Shown in pieces: positions 27,834-36,119 of a stretch of 64,000 bases of DNA. The notes beneath the pieces are model-generated. The model was not told the DNA's origin and did no database searches. It saw only the letters and a list, made by a program, of their open reading frames with translations. Location: positions 3,168,001 to 3,232,000 of the forward strand of contig NZ_CP113060.1 of assembly GCF_026625725.1 (NCBI RefSeq), in the 5' to 3' direction. A program made the position numbers and the translations under genes. Each line of letters starts with the position of its first letter. Positions within the stretch are counted from its first letter, which is position 1. This DNA is from Pseudomonas sp. SL4(2022) (GTDB taxonomy: Bacteria; Pseudomonadota; Gammaproteobacteria; Pseudomonadales; Pseudomonadaceae).

Positions 27834-27931
27834 GTAGGATGGGTGACGTGCAGCGATACCCAGGCTGCGTGAGCATGGGGGCTTGGCCGTCACCGCATGG
27901 GTTACGCCGGTGCGCGGCTAACCCATTCTAC
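27834..27931. repeat. Interspersed palindromic repeat between tctC and tctB
   Basis: Ends GTAGGATGGGT and ACCCATTCTAC form a terminal inverted repeat, with a second internal pair GGTGACG/CGTCACC. It shares the GTAGG/CCTAC termini with the elements at 2211, 3400 and 4396. A folded repeat here could change the ratio of tctC to tctBA message. Confidence 0.65.
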
Positions 27932-27949
27932 GAATTGCGCTCGGCCTGT

Positions 27950-28927
27950 TTATTGGATGAGGCCAAACTCGCCAGCCAATGCCTTGTATTCTTCAACTTG
28001 CTTGAAGACCAAGGCTTGCAGCGCGTCGCCAGTCACTGACAACGGCAGCAGGTCGCGCTGTTCACGCAGGGTGGCGAAGTCCTCGCTGGCGAGCAGGGTG
28101 TCGAACTGCTGCTTCCACCAGTTGAACTGCTCGTCGCTGACTTCCGGGCCCATGTAGAAACCACGGATCACTGGCCAGACGATGTCGTAGCCCTGTTCCT
28201 TGGCGGTGGGGATATCGGCCAGTTTGCCCGGCAGACGTTCATCGGACAGCACGGCGAGGATGCGTACTTTCTTTGCCGCCAGTTGCGGGGTGACTTCGCC
28301 CAGGCCGCTGCTGGTCACCTGGACATGGCCGCCGAGCATCGCGGTAAGGGTTTCGCCGCCGCCTTCGAAGGCCACGTAACGCAGGTTTTTCGGGTCAATC
28401 CCGGCCAGGCGGGCAATCAGCGCGGTTTGCATCCAGTCCTGGCCGCCGATGGTGGCGCCGGCGCCGAAGACGATGCTGGTCGGGTCTTTCTTCAAGGCTT
28501 GGACCAGATCATCCAGGCTCTGGTACGGCGAGTCGGCACGTACGGTGATGGCGCCGTAGTCGGTGCCTACCGCAGCCAGCCAGCGCACGCCGGTTTCGTC
28601 ATAGCGGCCGAACTTGCCTTGCGCCAGGTTGAGCAAGGACCCGCTGGAGAACGCGGTGATGGTACCCGCGTCATCAGCACGCTGGGCGATCACGGCGTTG
28701 TAAGCCACCGCGCCGACACCACCGGGCATGTAGGTGACGCGCATCGGCGCTTTCAGCAGACCGGCGTCTTTCAGGCCGCTCTGCGCCAGTTTGCACGTCA
28801 GGTCGAAGCCACCGCCAGGCTTGGCCGGGGCGATGCATTCCGGGCGCTTGGGTTCGGTGGCCAGCAACTGGCCGGCAAAGGCCATACAGGCGGTGGCCAG
28901 GGCGATGCGGGTAAAGGCAGTTTTCAT
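27950..28927 (-). CDS. tctC: Tripartite tricarboxylate transporter, periplasmic binding protein
   Basis: 325 residues with a signal peptide cut near LLATEPKRP. The mature protein has the family start RPECIAPAKPGGGFDLTC and the central GAGATIGGQDW. It binds the tricarboxylate and delivers it to TctAB. It lies directly downstream of the outer-membrane porin gene and upstream of tctB, the usual Pseudomonas order. Confidence 0.94.
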   Translation of the reverse strand: MKTAFTRIALATACMAFAGQLLATEPKRPECIAPAKPGGGFDLTCKLAQSGLKDAGLLKAPMRVTYMPGGVGAVAYNAVIAQRADDAGTITAFSSGSLLNLAQGKFGRYDETGVRWLAAVGTDYGAITVRADSPYQSLDDLVQALKKDPTSIVFGAGATIGGQDWMQTALIARLAGIDPKNLRYVAFEGGGETLTAMLGGHVQVTSSGLGEVTPQLAAKKVRILAVLSDERLPGKLADIPTAKEQGYDIVWPVIRGFYMGPEVSDEQFNWWKQQFDTLLASEDFATLREQRDLLPLSVTGDALQALVFKQVEEYKALAGEFGLIQ

Positions 28928-28956
28928 GGGGTATTCCTCTGAACTCTTATTGTGGA

Positions 28957-30228
28957 TTACCAGATCGGCAGCGTGTAGCCGACGATGACGCGGTTTTCGT
29001 CCGCATCACGGGCGAAGTCGGATTTGAAGCTGGCATTACGCAGGCGTACGTAGACATCTTTCAGCGGCCCGCTCTGCACCACGTACTTGACCTCGATGTC
29101 GCGCTCCCACTCGCCGCCGGTGTCATCAGTGCCAGCGATGTGCGCGTCGCTGCCTTTGATGTAACGAGTCATAAAACTCAGGCCGGGGACGCCGAGCTTG
29201 CCGAAGTCGTAGTCGTAACGAGCCTGCCAGGAGCGCTCGTCGGCGTTGGCGAAGTCGTTGATCTGCACGAAGTTGACCAGGAACGGGTCGCTGCCATCGA
29301 TGTAGGCGTAACCGGTGTCGCCGCTCATGTCCTGAAAGCCCAGGCCGAGTTTGTGGCCGTTGATGGCGTAGGTGAGCATGGCGTTGAAGGCGCGGTTGTC
29401 GATCTTGCCGGCATTGGATGCGCCGCTGTCCTTGCTCAGCATCATCCGTACATCGGCGCTGAGGGTGCCGCTGCCCAGCGGTTGGCTGGCGAGCAGGCCG
29501 AAGAAGTGCTGGCGGTAGATATCATCGAGGTCAGCGAAGTAATAGCGCCCGCTCAGGCCCTTGGCGAACTCATAATCGAAGCCCATCAGGTCCAGATGAT
29601 CCGCCGTGATACCGGCAGCAAAACGGCGGTTCTTGCTATTGAGGATCAGCTCCTCGGAGTTGCTCGAGGCGCGGTCGATGACTTTGTCCAGGCGCCCGCC
29701 GGTAAAGGTCAGACCGTCGAGTTCGCTGGAAGTCAGCAGGCCGCCTTCGAACACCTGCGGCAGCAGGCGGCTGTCGCTGGCCTTGACCACGGGCAGCTCT
29801 GGCACGTGCGAGCCATAGCGCAGTTCGGTATTAGAAATCTTGGTTTTGGCCGTCAGCCCGATACGACCGAACTGGTCCGGAGTGCCGCCATCGTCTTGTA
29901 CCGGGAGCAGGTCAGTGCCGGTGCGGCCGCCGCCGGAATCCAGTTTGACCCCAACCAGACCCAGGGCATCAAGGCCAAAGCCCACCGTGCCTTCGGTGTA
30001 GCCGGACTGGACGTCGAGCCAGAAACCTTGGCCCCACTCTTCACGCGTGTTCTGCTGGCTGCTGGTGCCTTCGCGGAAATCACGGTTGAGGTAGATATTG
30101 GTGGCGGTCAGGCTGGCTTTGCTGTCTGCCACAAACTCGGCGTGGGCAGCGGAGGCAAACAGCGCGGCGGCGATGGCCAGGCTAAGCAGGTGAGCAGGCG
30201 CGAGCACCCGATGAGATGCAGTCGGCAT
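28957..30228 (-). CDS. opdH: OprD-family outer-membrane porin, tricarboxylate type
   Basis: 423 residues from MPTASHRVLA with a signal peptide ending AAHAEF and the C-terminal beta-signature ending in W. The OprD start EFVADSKASLTATNIYLNRDF and repeated beta-strand patterns are clear. OpdH of P. aeruginosa mediates tricarboxylate uptake and lies next to tctCBA and tctDE, as here. A Crc-type motif precedes its ribosome binding site. Confidence 0.9.
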   Translation of the reverse strand: MPTASHRVLAPAHLLSLAIAAALFASAAHAEFVADSKASLTATNIYLNRDFREGTSSQQNTREEWGQGFWLDVQSGYTEGTVGFGLDALGLVGVKLDSGGGRTGTDLLPVQDDGGTPDQFGRIGLTAKTKISNTELRYGSHVPELPVVKASDSRLLPQVFEGGLLTSSELDGLTFTGGRLDKVIDRASSNSEELILNSKNRRFAAGITADHLDLMGFDYEFAKGLSGRYYFADLDDIYRQHFFGLLASQPLGSGTLSADVRMMLSKDSGASNAGKIDNRAFNAMLTYAINGHKLGLGFQDMSGDTGYAYIDGSDPFLVNFVQINDFANADERSWQARYDYDFGKLGVPGLSFMTRYIKGSDAHIAGTDDTGGEWERDIEVKYVVQSGPLKDVYVRLRNASFKSDFARDADENRVIVGYTLPIW

Positions 30229-30241
30229 CTTGTGGTCTCCA

Positions 30242-30255
30242 TTGTTATTTTTGTT
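30242..30255 (-). promoter_or_regulatory. Candidate Hfq/Crc catabolite-repression motif in opdH leader
   Basis: On the minus strand AACAAAAATAACAA contains two overlapping AAnAAnAA units and ends just before TGGAGACC, the opdH ribosome binding site. This is where Hfq/Crc binding would block translation. Tricarboxylate uptake genes are known targets of catabolite control in Pseudomonas. Confidence 0.62.
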
Positions 30256-30434
30256 ACGGCTGGGCACCACTGCGTCAGTCGTTTTGGTCGGTGGATCGAG
30301 CCACCTTCGCCCGATGCTAGGGCGGCAAGCTTTCACCAGGCTTTCAACTTGAAAGAAAGTCGCCGGGACGTTCGTTGCGGCCTTGGCCCCGTTACACTGG
30401 GCACATAACAACAAGTTCGTGGAGTGCCATTACC

Positions 30435-31106
30435 GTGCGAGTCCTACTGGTCGAGGACCATCTGCCCCTGGCTGAAAGCGTGGCCCAAGCCCTGCGTGGC
30501 ATCGGGCTTAATGTGGACATGCTGCATGACGGCGTGGCGGCCGATCTGGCCCTTGGTAGCGAGGATTACGCCTTGGCGATTCTCGATATCGGCCTGCCGC
30601 GCCTGGACGGGTTTCAAGTGCTGGCGCGTTTGCGCGAGCGCGGCAATACCCTGCCGGTACTGATGCTCACTGCCCGTGGTGAGGTGAAGGATCGCGTGCA
30701 TGGTCTCAACCTCGGTGCCGATGATTACCTGGCCAAACCCTTTGAAGTGAGTGAGCTGGAAGCACGGGTCAAGGCGCTGCTACGCCGCACCGTGCTCGGT
30801 GGTGAACGTCAGCAGCGCTGCGGCAATCTGCTGTATGACCTGGATACCCGGCGCTTCACCCTCGCTGATAGCCTGCTGACTTTGACCTCCCGCGAACAGG
30901 CCGTGCTGGAAGCGATGATCGCCCGGCCCGGGCGGGTAATGAGCAAGGAACAGTTGGCTGCCCTGGTGTTTGGTCTGGATGAGGAAGCCAGCAGCGACGC
31001 CATCGAAATCTATGTGCATCGCCTGCGCAAGAAGCTTGAAGGCGGTGGGGTGCGCATCGTCACCTTCCGTGGCCTGGGCTATTTGTTGGAGGCAGTAGGT
31101 GACTGA
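30435..31106 (+). CDS. tctD: OmpR-family response regulator for tricarboxylate uptake
   Basis: 223 residues from a GTG start (VRVLLVEDH), the point where the receiver domain must begin; the longer open frame has no homology. The phosphoacceptor is Asp51 in LDIGLP and the C-terminal winged helix ends RIVTFRGLGYLLE. It is divergent from opdH and overlaps tctE by eight bases. TctD-TctE control the tct operon in related bacteria. Confidence 0.92.
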   Translation: MRVLLVEDHLPLAESVAQALRGIGLNVDMLHDGVAADLALGSEDYALAILDIGLPRLDGFQVLARLRERGNTLPVLMLTARGEVKDRVHGLNLGADDYLAKPFEVSELEARVKALLRRTVLGGERQQRCGNLLYDLDTRRFTLADSLLTLTSREQAVLEAMIARPGRVMSKEQLAALVFGLDEEASSDAIEIYVHRLRKKLEGGGVRIVTFRGLGYLLEAVGD

Positions 31107-32514
31107 GCGCAGCAAGCTTGCGCAGGTCGATCCAGGCAGCTTGCGCGGTCGGCTGATCCGCCGCTTGGCGTTGCTGTTGACGCTGATTCTGTTGGTCAGC
31201 GGCTTGAGTGCTTATTGGAGCGCGCGCCACGCCGCTGATACTGCCTATGACCGAACCTTGCTGGCCTCGGCGCGGGCAATTGCCGACGGTCTGTACACCA
31301 GCGCCGAGCGTCTGAATGCCAACGTGCCGTATGTCGCGCTGGATACCTTTGCCTATGACAGTGCCGGGCGCATCTACTACCAGGTGCTGGATGTGCAGGG
31401 CACTCTGGTGTCGGGCTATGAAGACTTGCCTGCGCCGCCGGCCCATATCAAGCGCACTGAGGATTATCCGGCGTTGGCGCGTTTCTACGATGCCGAGTTT
31501 CGTGAGCAGGGCGTGCGGGTGGTCAGCCTGCTACAACCGGTCAGTGAGCCGGGCCTTAACGGTGTGGCGGAAATCCGCGTGGCGGAAACCCAGGGCGCGC
31601 GTGAGCGCATGGCTCGCGAGCTGTTGCTCGGCACCTTGCTGCGCATGGGCGTGTTGTCGCTGAGTGCATTGCTGTTGGTGTGGCTGGCGGTGAGCGCTGC
31701 GCTGCGTCCACTGGAGGCCTTGCGCCGCAGCGTGGCGGCACGTACCAGTGAGGACTTGCAGCCGCTGTCGGATCTTGGCATGCCACGCGAACTGCGCCCA
31801 CTGATTGATGCGCTGAATCAGTTCAATGACCGGCTGCGCAGCCTGTTCGAGCGCCAGTCGCAATTTATCGCCGATGCCTCCCACGAACTGCGCACGCCCT
31901 TGGCAGCGCTCAAGGCGCGGGTCGAGTTGGGTTTGCGTGTGCAGGAGCCGTCGATCTGGCGCAGCACGCTGGAAGAGGCCGCGCTGAACACCGACAAACT
32001 GACCCATCTGGCCAACCAGCTGCTTTCGCTGGCGCGTATCGAAAGTGGTGCTCGGGCGATTGCCGAAGGCGGCGCGCAGCGTCTGGATCTCAGCCAGCTG
32101 GCGCGTGAACTGGGCATGGCGCTGGCGCCATTGGCCCATGCGCGGGGTATTGCGCTGGCATTGGAGGCTGAGCAGGCGGTGTGGGTCAGTGGTGAACCGA
32201 TGCTGCTCAACGAGCTGCTATGCAACCTGCTGGATAACGCCTTGGCGCACACCGCTGCCGGCGGCAATGTGATCCTGCGGGTATTGCCGGCTGGGGTGCT
32301 GGAGGTTGAAGACGACGGCCCGGGGATTCCGCCAGAAGAGCATGAACGGGTGTTTGCGCGTTTCTATCGGCGCAACAACAAGGGCTCTGGGGCGGGCTTG
32401 GGTTTGGCGATTGTCGGTGAGATCTGCCGGGCGCATCAGGCCGAGATCAGCCTGCATCAGGCCCAGCCGCACGGCTTGTTGGTTCGCGTTGAGTTTGCCA
32501 GTGCAGAAGTCTGA
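31099..32514 (+). CDS. tctE: Sensor histidine kinase for tricarboxylate uptake
   Basis: 471 residues: a helix at about 20-40, a periplasmic sensor (about 45-175), a second helix (about 180-202), a HAMP linker, the phosphoacceptor His262 in DASHELRTPLA, and the ATPase domain with NLLDNALAHT, DDGPGIPPE and GSGAGLGLAIV. The start is a GTG with TTGGAGG upstream, inside the end of tctD. Its partner is TctD. Confidence 0.93.
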   Translation: MTERSKLAQVDPGSLRGRLIRRLALLLTLILLVSGLSAYWSARHAADTAYDRTLLASARAIADGLYTSAERLNANVPYVALDTFAYDSAGRIYYQVLDVQGTLVSGYEDLPAPPAHIKRTEDYPALARFYDAEFREQGVRVVSLLQPVSEPGLNGVAEIRVAETQGARERMARELLLGTLLRMGVLSLSALLLVWLAVSAALRPLEALRRSVAARTSEDLQPLSDLGMPRELRPLIDALNQFNDRLRSLFERQSQFIADASHELRTPLAALKARVELGLRVQEPSIWRSTLEEAALNTDKLTHLANQLLSLARIESGARAIAEGGAQRLDLSQLARELGMALAPLAHARGIALALEAEQAVWVSGEPMLLNELLCNLLDNALAHTAAGGNVILRVLPAGVLEVEDDGPGIPPEEHERVFARFYRRNNKGSGAGLGLAIVGEICRAHQAEISLHQAQPHGLLVRVEFASAEV

Positions 32515-32515
32515 G

Positions 32516-33277
32516 TCAGGGGGCTAGGCTCAGTGGCTGCTGGATCTCCATAAGGTACTGGGTGATCTTGCCGCTTTCGCGCAGTTGCGCCAGGCCCTTG
32601 TTGAAGCGGGTGATTAGCTCAGCATTGCCAGGCACTTGCCGTGAGAGCAGCAGGTGCAGGCTGTCGCTGCGCAATGGCTTGGGGTGAAAACTCAGTTGCG
32701 CGCGCTCGGCGGCGCTGAAGTGCTGATGCAGCATATCGAAGCCGACCACCTTGTCCATCGGGAATAGGTCGACACGTCCGGCGATCAACTGGCGAAACGC
32801 GGTTTCATCACTGGTGACCCGGTTTAGCCGCAGTTGCCCGCTGGCTTCAGCCTGCTGAAAGGCTTCACCGTAGTCGTAGCCGCGGGTGCCGATCAGGCGC
32901 CGGCCTTGCAGGTCGCTCACCTGCTCCCAGTCAAAGCTGTAGCTCTTGCGGTGGAAGAGGTAGTAACCGCTTTCTACTACCGGGTCGCTGATAAAGAACT
33001 TTTCCTCACGCTCGTTGCTGTGCAGCCATACTGCGCTGCCGTCGCGTTTGCCGCGCTCGGCCAGTTGCAGTGAGCGTGCCCAAGGGTGGAACTCCCACAC
33101 CACTTCAATCCCCTGCAGGGCAAAGGACTCGGCGACGATGCGCGAGGCGACGCCTTTGTGCGGCAGTTGTTCACCCAGATAAGGCGGCCATTCACCGTTG
33201 GTCAGCCGTACTTCTGGCGCAGCCGCCAAACTGGTGCAAAACAGGCTGAACAGGGCAGATAACAGCAGAACGCGCAT
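32516..33277 (-). CDS. Periplasmic solute-binding protein of the amino-acid type (SBP_bac_3)
   Basis: 253 residues from MRVLLLSALF, a signal peptide with a cut near SLAAAPEV. The mature part begins VRLTNGEWPPYLGEQLPHKGV and includes GTRGYDYGEAF, patterns of the family-3 solute-binding fold. No permease is adjacent, so it may act as a sensor input rather than in transport. It converges on tctE with a one-base gap. Confidence 0.8.
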   Translation of the reverse strand: MRVLLLSALFSLFCTSLAAAPEVRLTNGEWPPYLGEQLPHKGVASRIVAESFALQGIEVVWEFHPWARSLQLAERGKRDGSAVWLHSNEREEKFFISDPVVESGYYLFHRKSYSFDWEQVSDLQGRRLIGTRGYDYGEAFQQAEASGQLRLNRVTSDETAFRQLIAGRVDLFPMDKVVGFDMLHQHFSAAERAQLSFHPKPLRSDSLHLLLSRQVPGNAELITRFNKGLAQLRESGKITQYLMEIQQPLSLAP

Positions 33278-33345
33278 GAACCGTATGCCGATTGCGGGAA
33301 CAGCATTCAGTATAGTTACATTCGGCTGCATGCGCGTGAGGGGCT

Positions 33346-34182
33346 TTACTGGAGCATGCTCATTGCAGCTTCCATGGCGACGGAAAGGTCTTCGTCATCG
33401 TTGAGGTTCTGATTAGGGTCCAGGCCTAGTTTGCGGAAGGCTGGTATCTGGCTCCAGTCCAGTTGTGTGTAGGGGTGTTCACTGCCTAGATAGCTTTGCA
33501 GGGTGGCAACCTGAACGATGTCAACGTAATCAACCTTGGCGCTGTCGCGGGTGAAATCCAGGTATTGGTTAGGCACCATGGCAATCAGCTCCGGGAACTC
33601 CCAGGTGCGCAGGATTTTGTCACCGATAATCGGATGGATTTGCTCAATCACGTGGTTGAGGCTGATCGAGTCAGCCAGTAGTTCACTGTGATCTTCGGCG
33701 TAAGTGAGGATTGGTAGCACACCAATCTGGTGCACCAGGCCGGCCAGGGTTGCCTGGTCCGGTAGCAGGCGCGTGTAGTGTTTGCACAGCACGTGGCAGA
33801 TACCGGCAATTTCGGTGCTTTTGTTCCACACTTCGCGCATTTTGCGGTCAACCACATCGCTGGTGGCCTGGAACATCTGCTCCATCGCCAAGCCTGTAGC
33901 CAGGTTGCAGGTGTAATTGATGCCGAGGCGACCGACGGCCATTTGCAGGTCGGTGATTTCCTTGTTGGTGCGCAACAGGGGGCTGTTCACCACTTTGATG
34001 ATGCGTGCGGTGAGAGCGGCGTCGTTGCCAATTACCTTGCTCAGTTGGGGGATGCCGATGTCTGGATCTTCTGCCGCTTCGCGGACTTTCAAGGCGACTT
34101 CCGGGAGAGTCGGCAATACCAGTTCATCGTTGTCGATGGCCTGGATCAGTTCCTTTTGCACTTTTTCGGCAAGCTTACTCAT
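33346..34182 (-). CDS. HDOD-domain signalling protein
   Basis: 278 residues from MSKLAEKVQKEL. The HDOD domain spans about 20-215, with LPTLPEVALKVREAAEDPDIGIPQL at its start in a pattern seen across the family, and HQIGVLPIL in the middle, where the HD metal ligands of phosphodiesterases are missing. Such proteins are thought to act in signalling scaffolds. It is next to ygfZ but has its own 55-base leader. Confidence 0.85.
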   Translation of the reverse strand: MSKLAEKVQKELIQAIDNDELVLPTLPEVALKVREAAEDPDIGIPQLSKVIGNDAALTARIIKVVNSPLLRTNKEITDLQMAVGRLGINYTCNLATGLAMEQMFQATSDVVDRKMREVWNKSTEIAGICHVLCKHYTRLLPDQATLAGLVHQIGVLPILTYAEDHSELLADSISLNHVIEQIHPIIGDKILRTWEFPELIAMVPNQYLDFTRDSAKVDYVDIVQVATLQSYLGSEHPYTQLDWSQIPAFRKLGLDPNQNLNDDEDLSVAMEAAMSMLQ

Positions 34183-34237
34183 GGGCAATTCTCTGTGGAC
34201 GTTCGGCTTAATGAGTGTAGTCAGTGGTGCGCGCTCA

Positions 34238-35179
34238 TCAGCGCTGTATTTCGCGGTTGGAGTCCAGTGTATACGGCAAGTCGAGCACGTTGAGTGTGCT
34301 GCCATCGGCAGAACCCAAGTGGAGGCGGCCATCCTGTGCGGCATCGTCCTGCAATACTGCAAGCAGCTCTAGCGCATCTGCGCTACGTGCCGCCAGCACG
34401 ACTTCGCCGACGCTGGAGTTGTGTACCGGAGAAAACAGTGGTGTGGCCGGTTCGGGGATCTGCGTGCCTGAGAGCGTCAGTCGGTAGAGGCGGCGTTTGA
34501 GCTTGCCCAGGTACTGCATGCGCGCAACGATTTCCTGGCCGGTGTAGCAGCCTTTCTTGAAGCTGACGCCGCCCAGGGCCTGCAGGTTGATCATCTGTGG
34601 AATAAACAGCTCGCGGGTGCTGCCCATGACCTGGCCAACGCCAGCTCGCACTTGCGCCAGCAACCAGTCATTGAGTGGTGCTTCACGCAGCTGCGCGGCC
34701 AGTTGAGCTTTTACGCTACTGGCCTGATGGCTGGGGATCCAGAGTTCGGCACGGTCATCGTTCAGGCGCAGAGCCAATAGTTCATCCTCGCGTGCGACAC
34801 TGTCGGCGGTCTCTGCGAGCACCAGGCCGAGGTTACGCAACGCGTCATCGCCACCGCTCAGGCCGATTCTCAGCCAATCCTGACTTTCGTCGGTGAGCTT
34901 GGATTTGCTGAACACGGCGTATTTTTTCAGGTCAGCCAGTTGTGCTTCCAGGAGTTCGCTGGCCATGGCCAACAAATAACCGTCTGCAATACTGACCATG
35001 CGAAAGCTCGACTGCATGCGCCCCTTGGGTGTGCAGCGTGCGCCCAGGCTAGAGTGGCTGTCGCTGAGATAGTTGAGGTTGCAGGTGACTTGACCCTGCA
35101 GGAACTTGTTGGCATCTGGGCCGCGTACGGCGAGGATGCCTTCGTGGCTGAGGGTGCAATAGAACGCGGTATCGGCCAT
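34238..35179 (-). CDS. ygfZ: Folate-binding protein YgfZ
   Basis: 313 residues of the GcvT-like family that uses tetrahydrofolate to help build or repair certain iron-sulfur enzymes. The diagnostic motif KGCYTGQE is at 209-216 with the conserved cysteine. The early LQGQVTCN stretch is also typical. It is divergent from sdhE, as in other Pseudomonas. Confidence 0.93.
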   Translation of the reverse strand: MADTAFYCTLSHEGILAVRGPDANKFLQGQVTCNLNYLSDSHSSLGARCTPKGRMQSSFRMVSIADGYLLAMASELLEAQLADLKKYAVFSKSKLTDESQDWLRIGLSGGDDALRNLGLVLAETADSVAREDELLALRLNDDRAELWIPSHQASSVKAQLAAQLREAPLNDWLLAQVRAGVGQVMGSTRELFIPQMINLQALGGVSFKKGCYTGQEIVARMQYLGKLKRRLYRLTLSGTQIPEPATPLFSPVHNSSVGEVVLAARSADALELLAVLQDDAAQDGRLHLGSADGSTLNVLDLPYTLDSNREIQR

Positions 35180-35302
35180 GGTGGATTGGGTATCGCTGGA
35201 TAAAAGTTAGGGGGCTCATCATAGAGTGCGCCTCGCACCTTGTCAGCGCCTGCGCTTGACTCGTTGCAGGTGAATAACCCCATGGTTGACGAGTGCGGTC
35301 AA

Positions 35303-35324
35303 CAGTTGGGCTTTTCCTCGTATA
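35303..35324 (+). promoter_or_regulatory. Candidate sdhE promoter region
   Basis: TATACT near 35319-35324 is a strong -10 and TCAACA about 16 bases upstream is a partial -35 (4 of 6). It would give a leader of about 100 bases that includes the hairpin at 35392-35414. Confidence 0.45.
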
Positions 35325-35391
35325 CTGCGCGCCTTACTTATGGCCTGTCATCCAGCGCGGCCATCCCTCTGGCCGCCGCTGCGCGACGTTA

Positions 35392-35414
35392 AAAAATGGC
35401 GTTATGCCATTTTT
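35392..35414 (+). promoter_or_regulatory. Hairpin just upstream of the sdhE ribosome binding site
   Basis: AAAAATGGC, GTTAT, GCCATTTTT forms a perfect 9-bp stem with a 5-base loop, ending one base before CAAGGAG. It resembles a short intrinsic terminator whose T tract lies in the stem, so it may attenuate transcription or modulate translation of sdhE. Confidence 0.5.
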
Positions 35415-35428
35415 CAAGGAGCTGATCC

Positions 35429-35683
35429 GTGGTTGATGAAGTAGAACTCAATCGTCTTTTCTGGCACAGCCGTCGTGGCATGCTGGAGCTTGATGTGCTG
35501 CTGGTGCCCTTTGTCCGTGAGGTCTATCCGCACCTCGATGAGGCGGATCGCGAGCGCTATCGCAAACTGCTCGAATGTGAGGATCAGGACATGTTTGGCT
35601 GGTTTATGCAGCGCGATGAGCCAGACGATGCCGACCTCAAACGCATGGTTCGGATGATTCTGGATCGTGTCCAGCCCAAGTGA
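35429..35683 (+). CDS. sdhE: FAD assembly factor SdhE
   Basis: 84 residues from a GTG with AAGGAG seven bases upstream. The family motif RRGMLELD (16-23) is present, along with [13 protein letters not shown]. SdhE promotes covalent flavin attachment to succinate dehydrogenase and fumarate reductase; it was formerly called the CptB antitoxin. It overlaps the next gene by 17 bases, the standard sdhE-ygfX pair. Confidence 0.92.
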   Translation: MVDEVELNRLFWHSRRGMLELDVLLVPFVREVYPHLDEADRERYRKLLECEDQDMFGWFMQRDEPDDADLKRMVRMILDRVQPK

Positions 35684-36119
35684 GGCATTCGACTGTCAGT
35701 GGCAGCCGTCGCGCTGGTTGCTGGTCGCGTATGCCCTGATCCAGGGGTTAGCGCTGCTCAGTCTGGGGTTGGTGGATATGTCCATTTGGGCGCGGCTCCT
35801 CGGAATGGGCTTCTGTCTCGCCCATGCTGCTTGGGTGCTGCCACGACATTTGCTGCTCAGTGCGCCGCAGGCTTACCGGGCAATGCGTTGCACGGCCGAT
35901 GGTTGGCAGGTGCACAGCGCGGCGCAGGGCTGGCAGGCTATCGAGCTGCACCCTGATAGTTTGGCTTTGCCGTTGGTGGTGCTGCTGCGCTTTCGCCTGG
36001 TCGGGCAGCGCCGCGTGCGTTCAGTGTGTATCGCTCGTGACAGTCTGAGCCGCGATCAGCACCGGCGTCTGCGGGTGCGTCTGAAATTCAGTCGCCATAG
36101 GTGGGCGGCAGCAGGATAG
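35667..36119 (+). CDS. YgfX-like membrane protein (CptA family)
   Basis: 150 residues from a GTG inside the end of sdhE. Two membrane segments (about 17-58) are followed by a basic soluble tail ending in [12 protein letters not shown]. Called the CptA toxin in E. coli, where it was reported to act on the cytoskeletal proteins MreB and FtsZ; a toxin role in Pseudomonas is unproven. Its 3' end overlaps the end of nadB on the other strand by 32 bases. Confidence 0.8.
   Translation: MSSPSEAFDCQWQPSRWLLVAYALIQGLALLSLGLVDMSIWARLLGMGFCLAHAAWVLPRHLLLSAPQAYRAMRCTADGWQVHSAAQGWQAIELHPDSLALPLVVLLRFRLVGQRRVRSVCIARDSLSRDQHRRLRVRLKFSRHRWAAAG

Noticed and set aside
29140-30408. 422-codon open frame antisense to opdH
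   Set aside because: Opposite a clear OprD-family porin; no start signal or recognisable motif.
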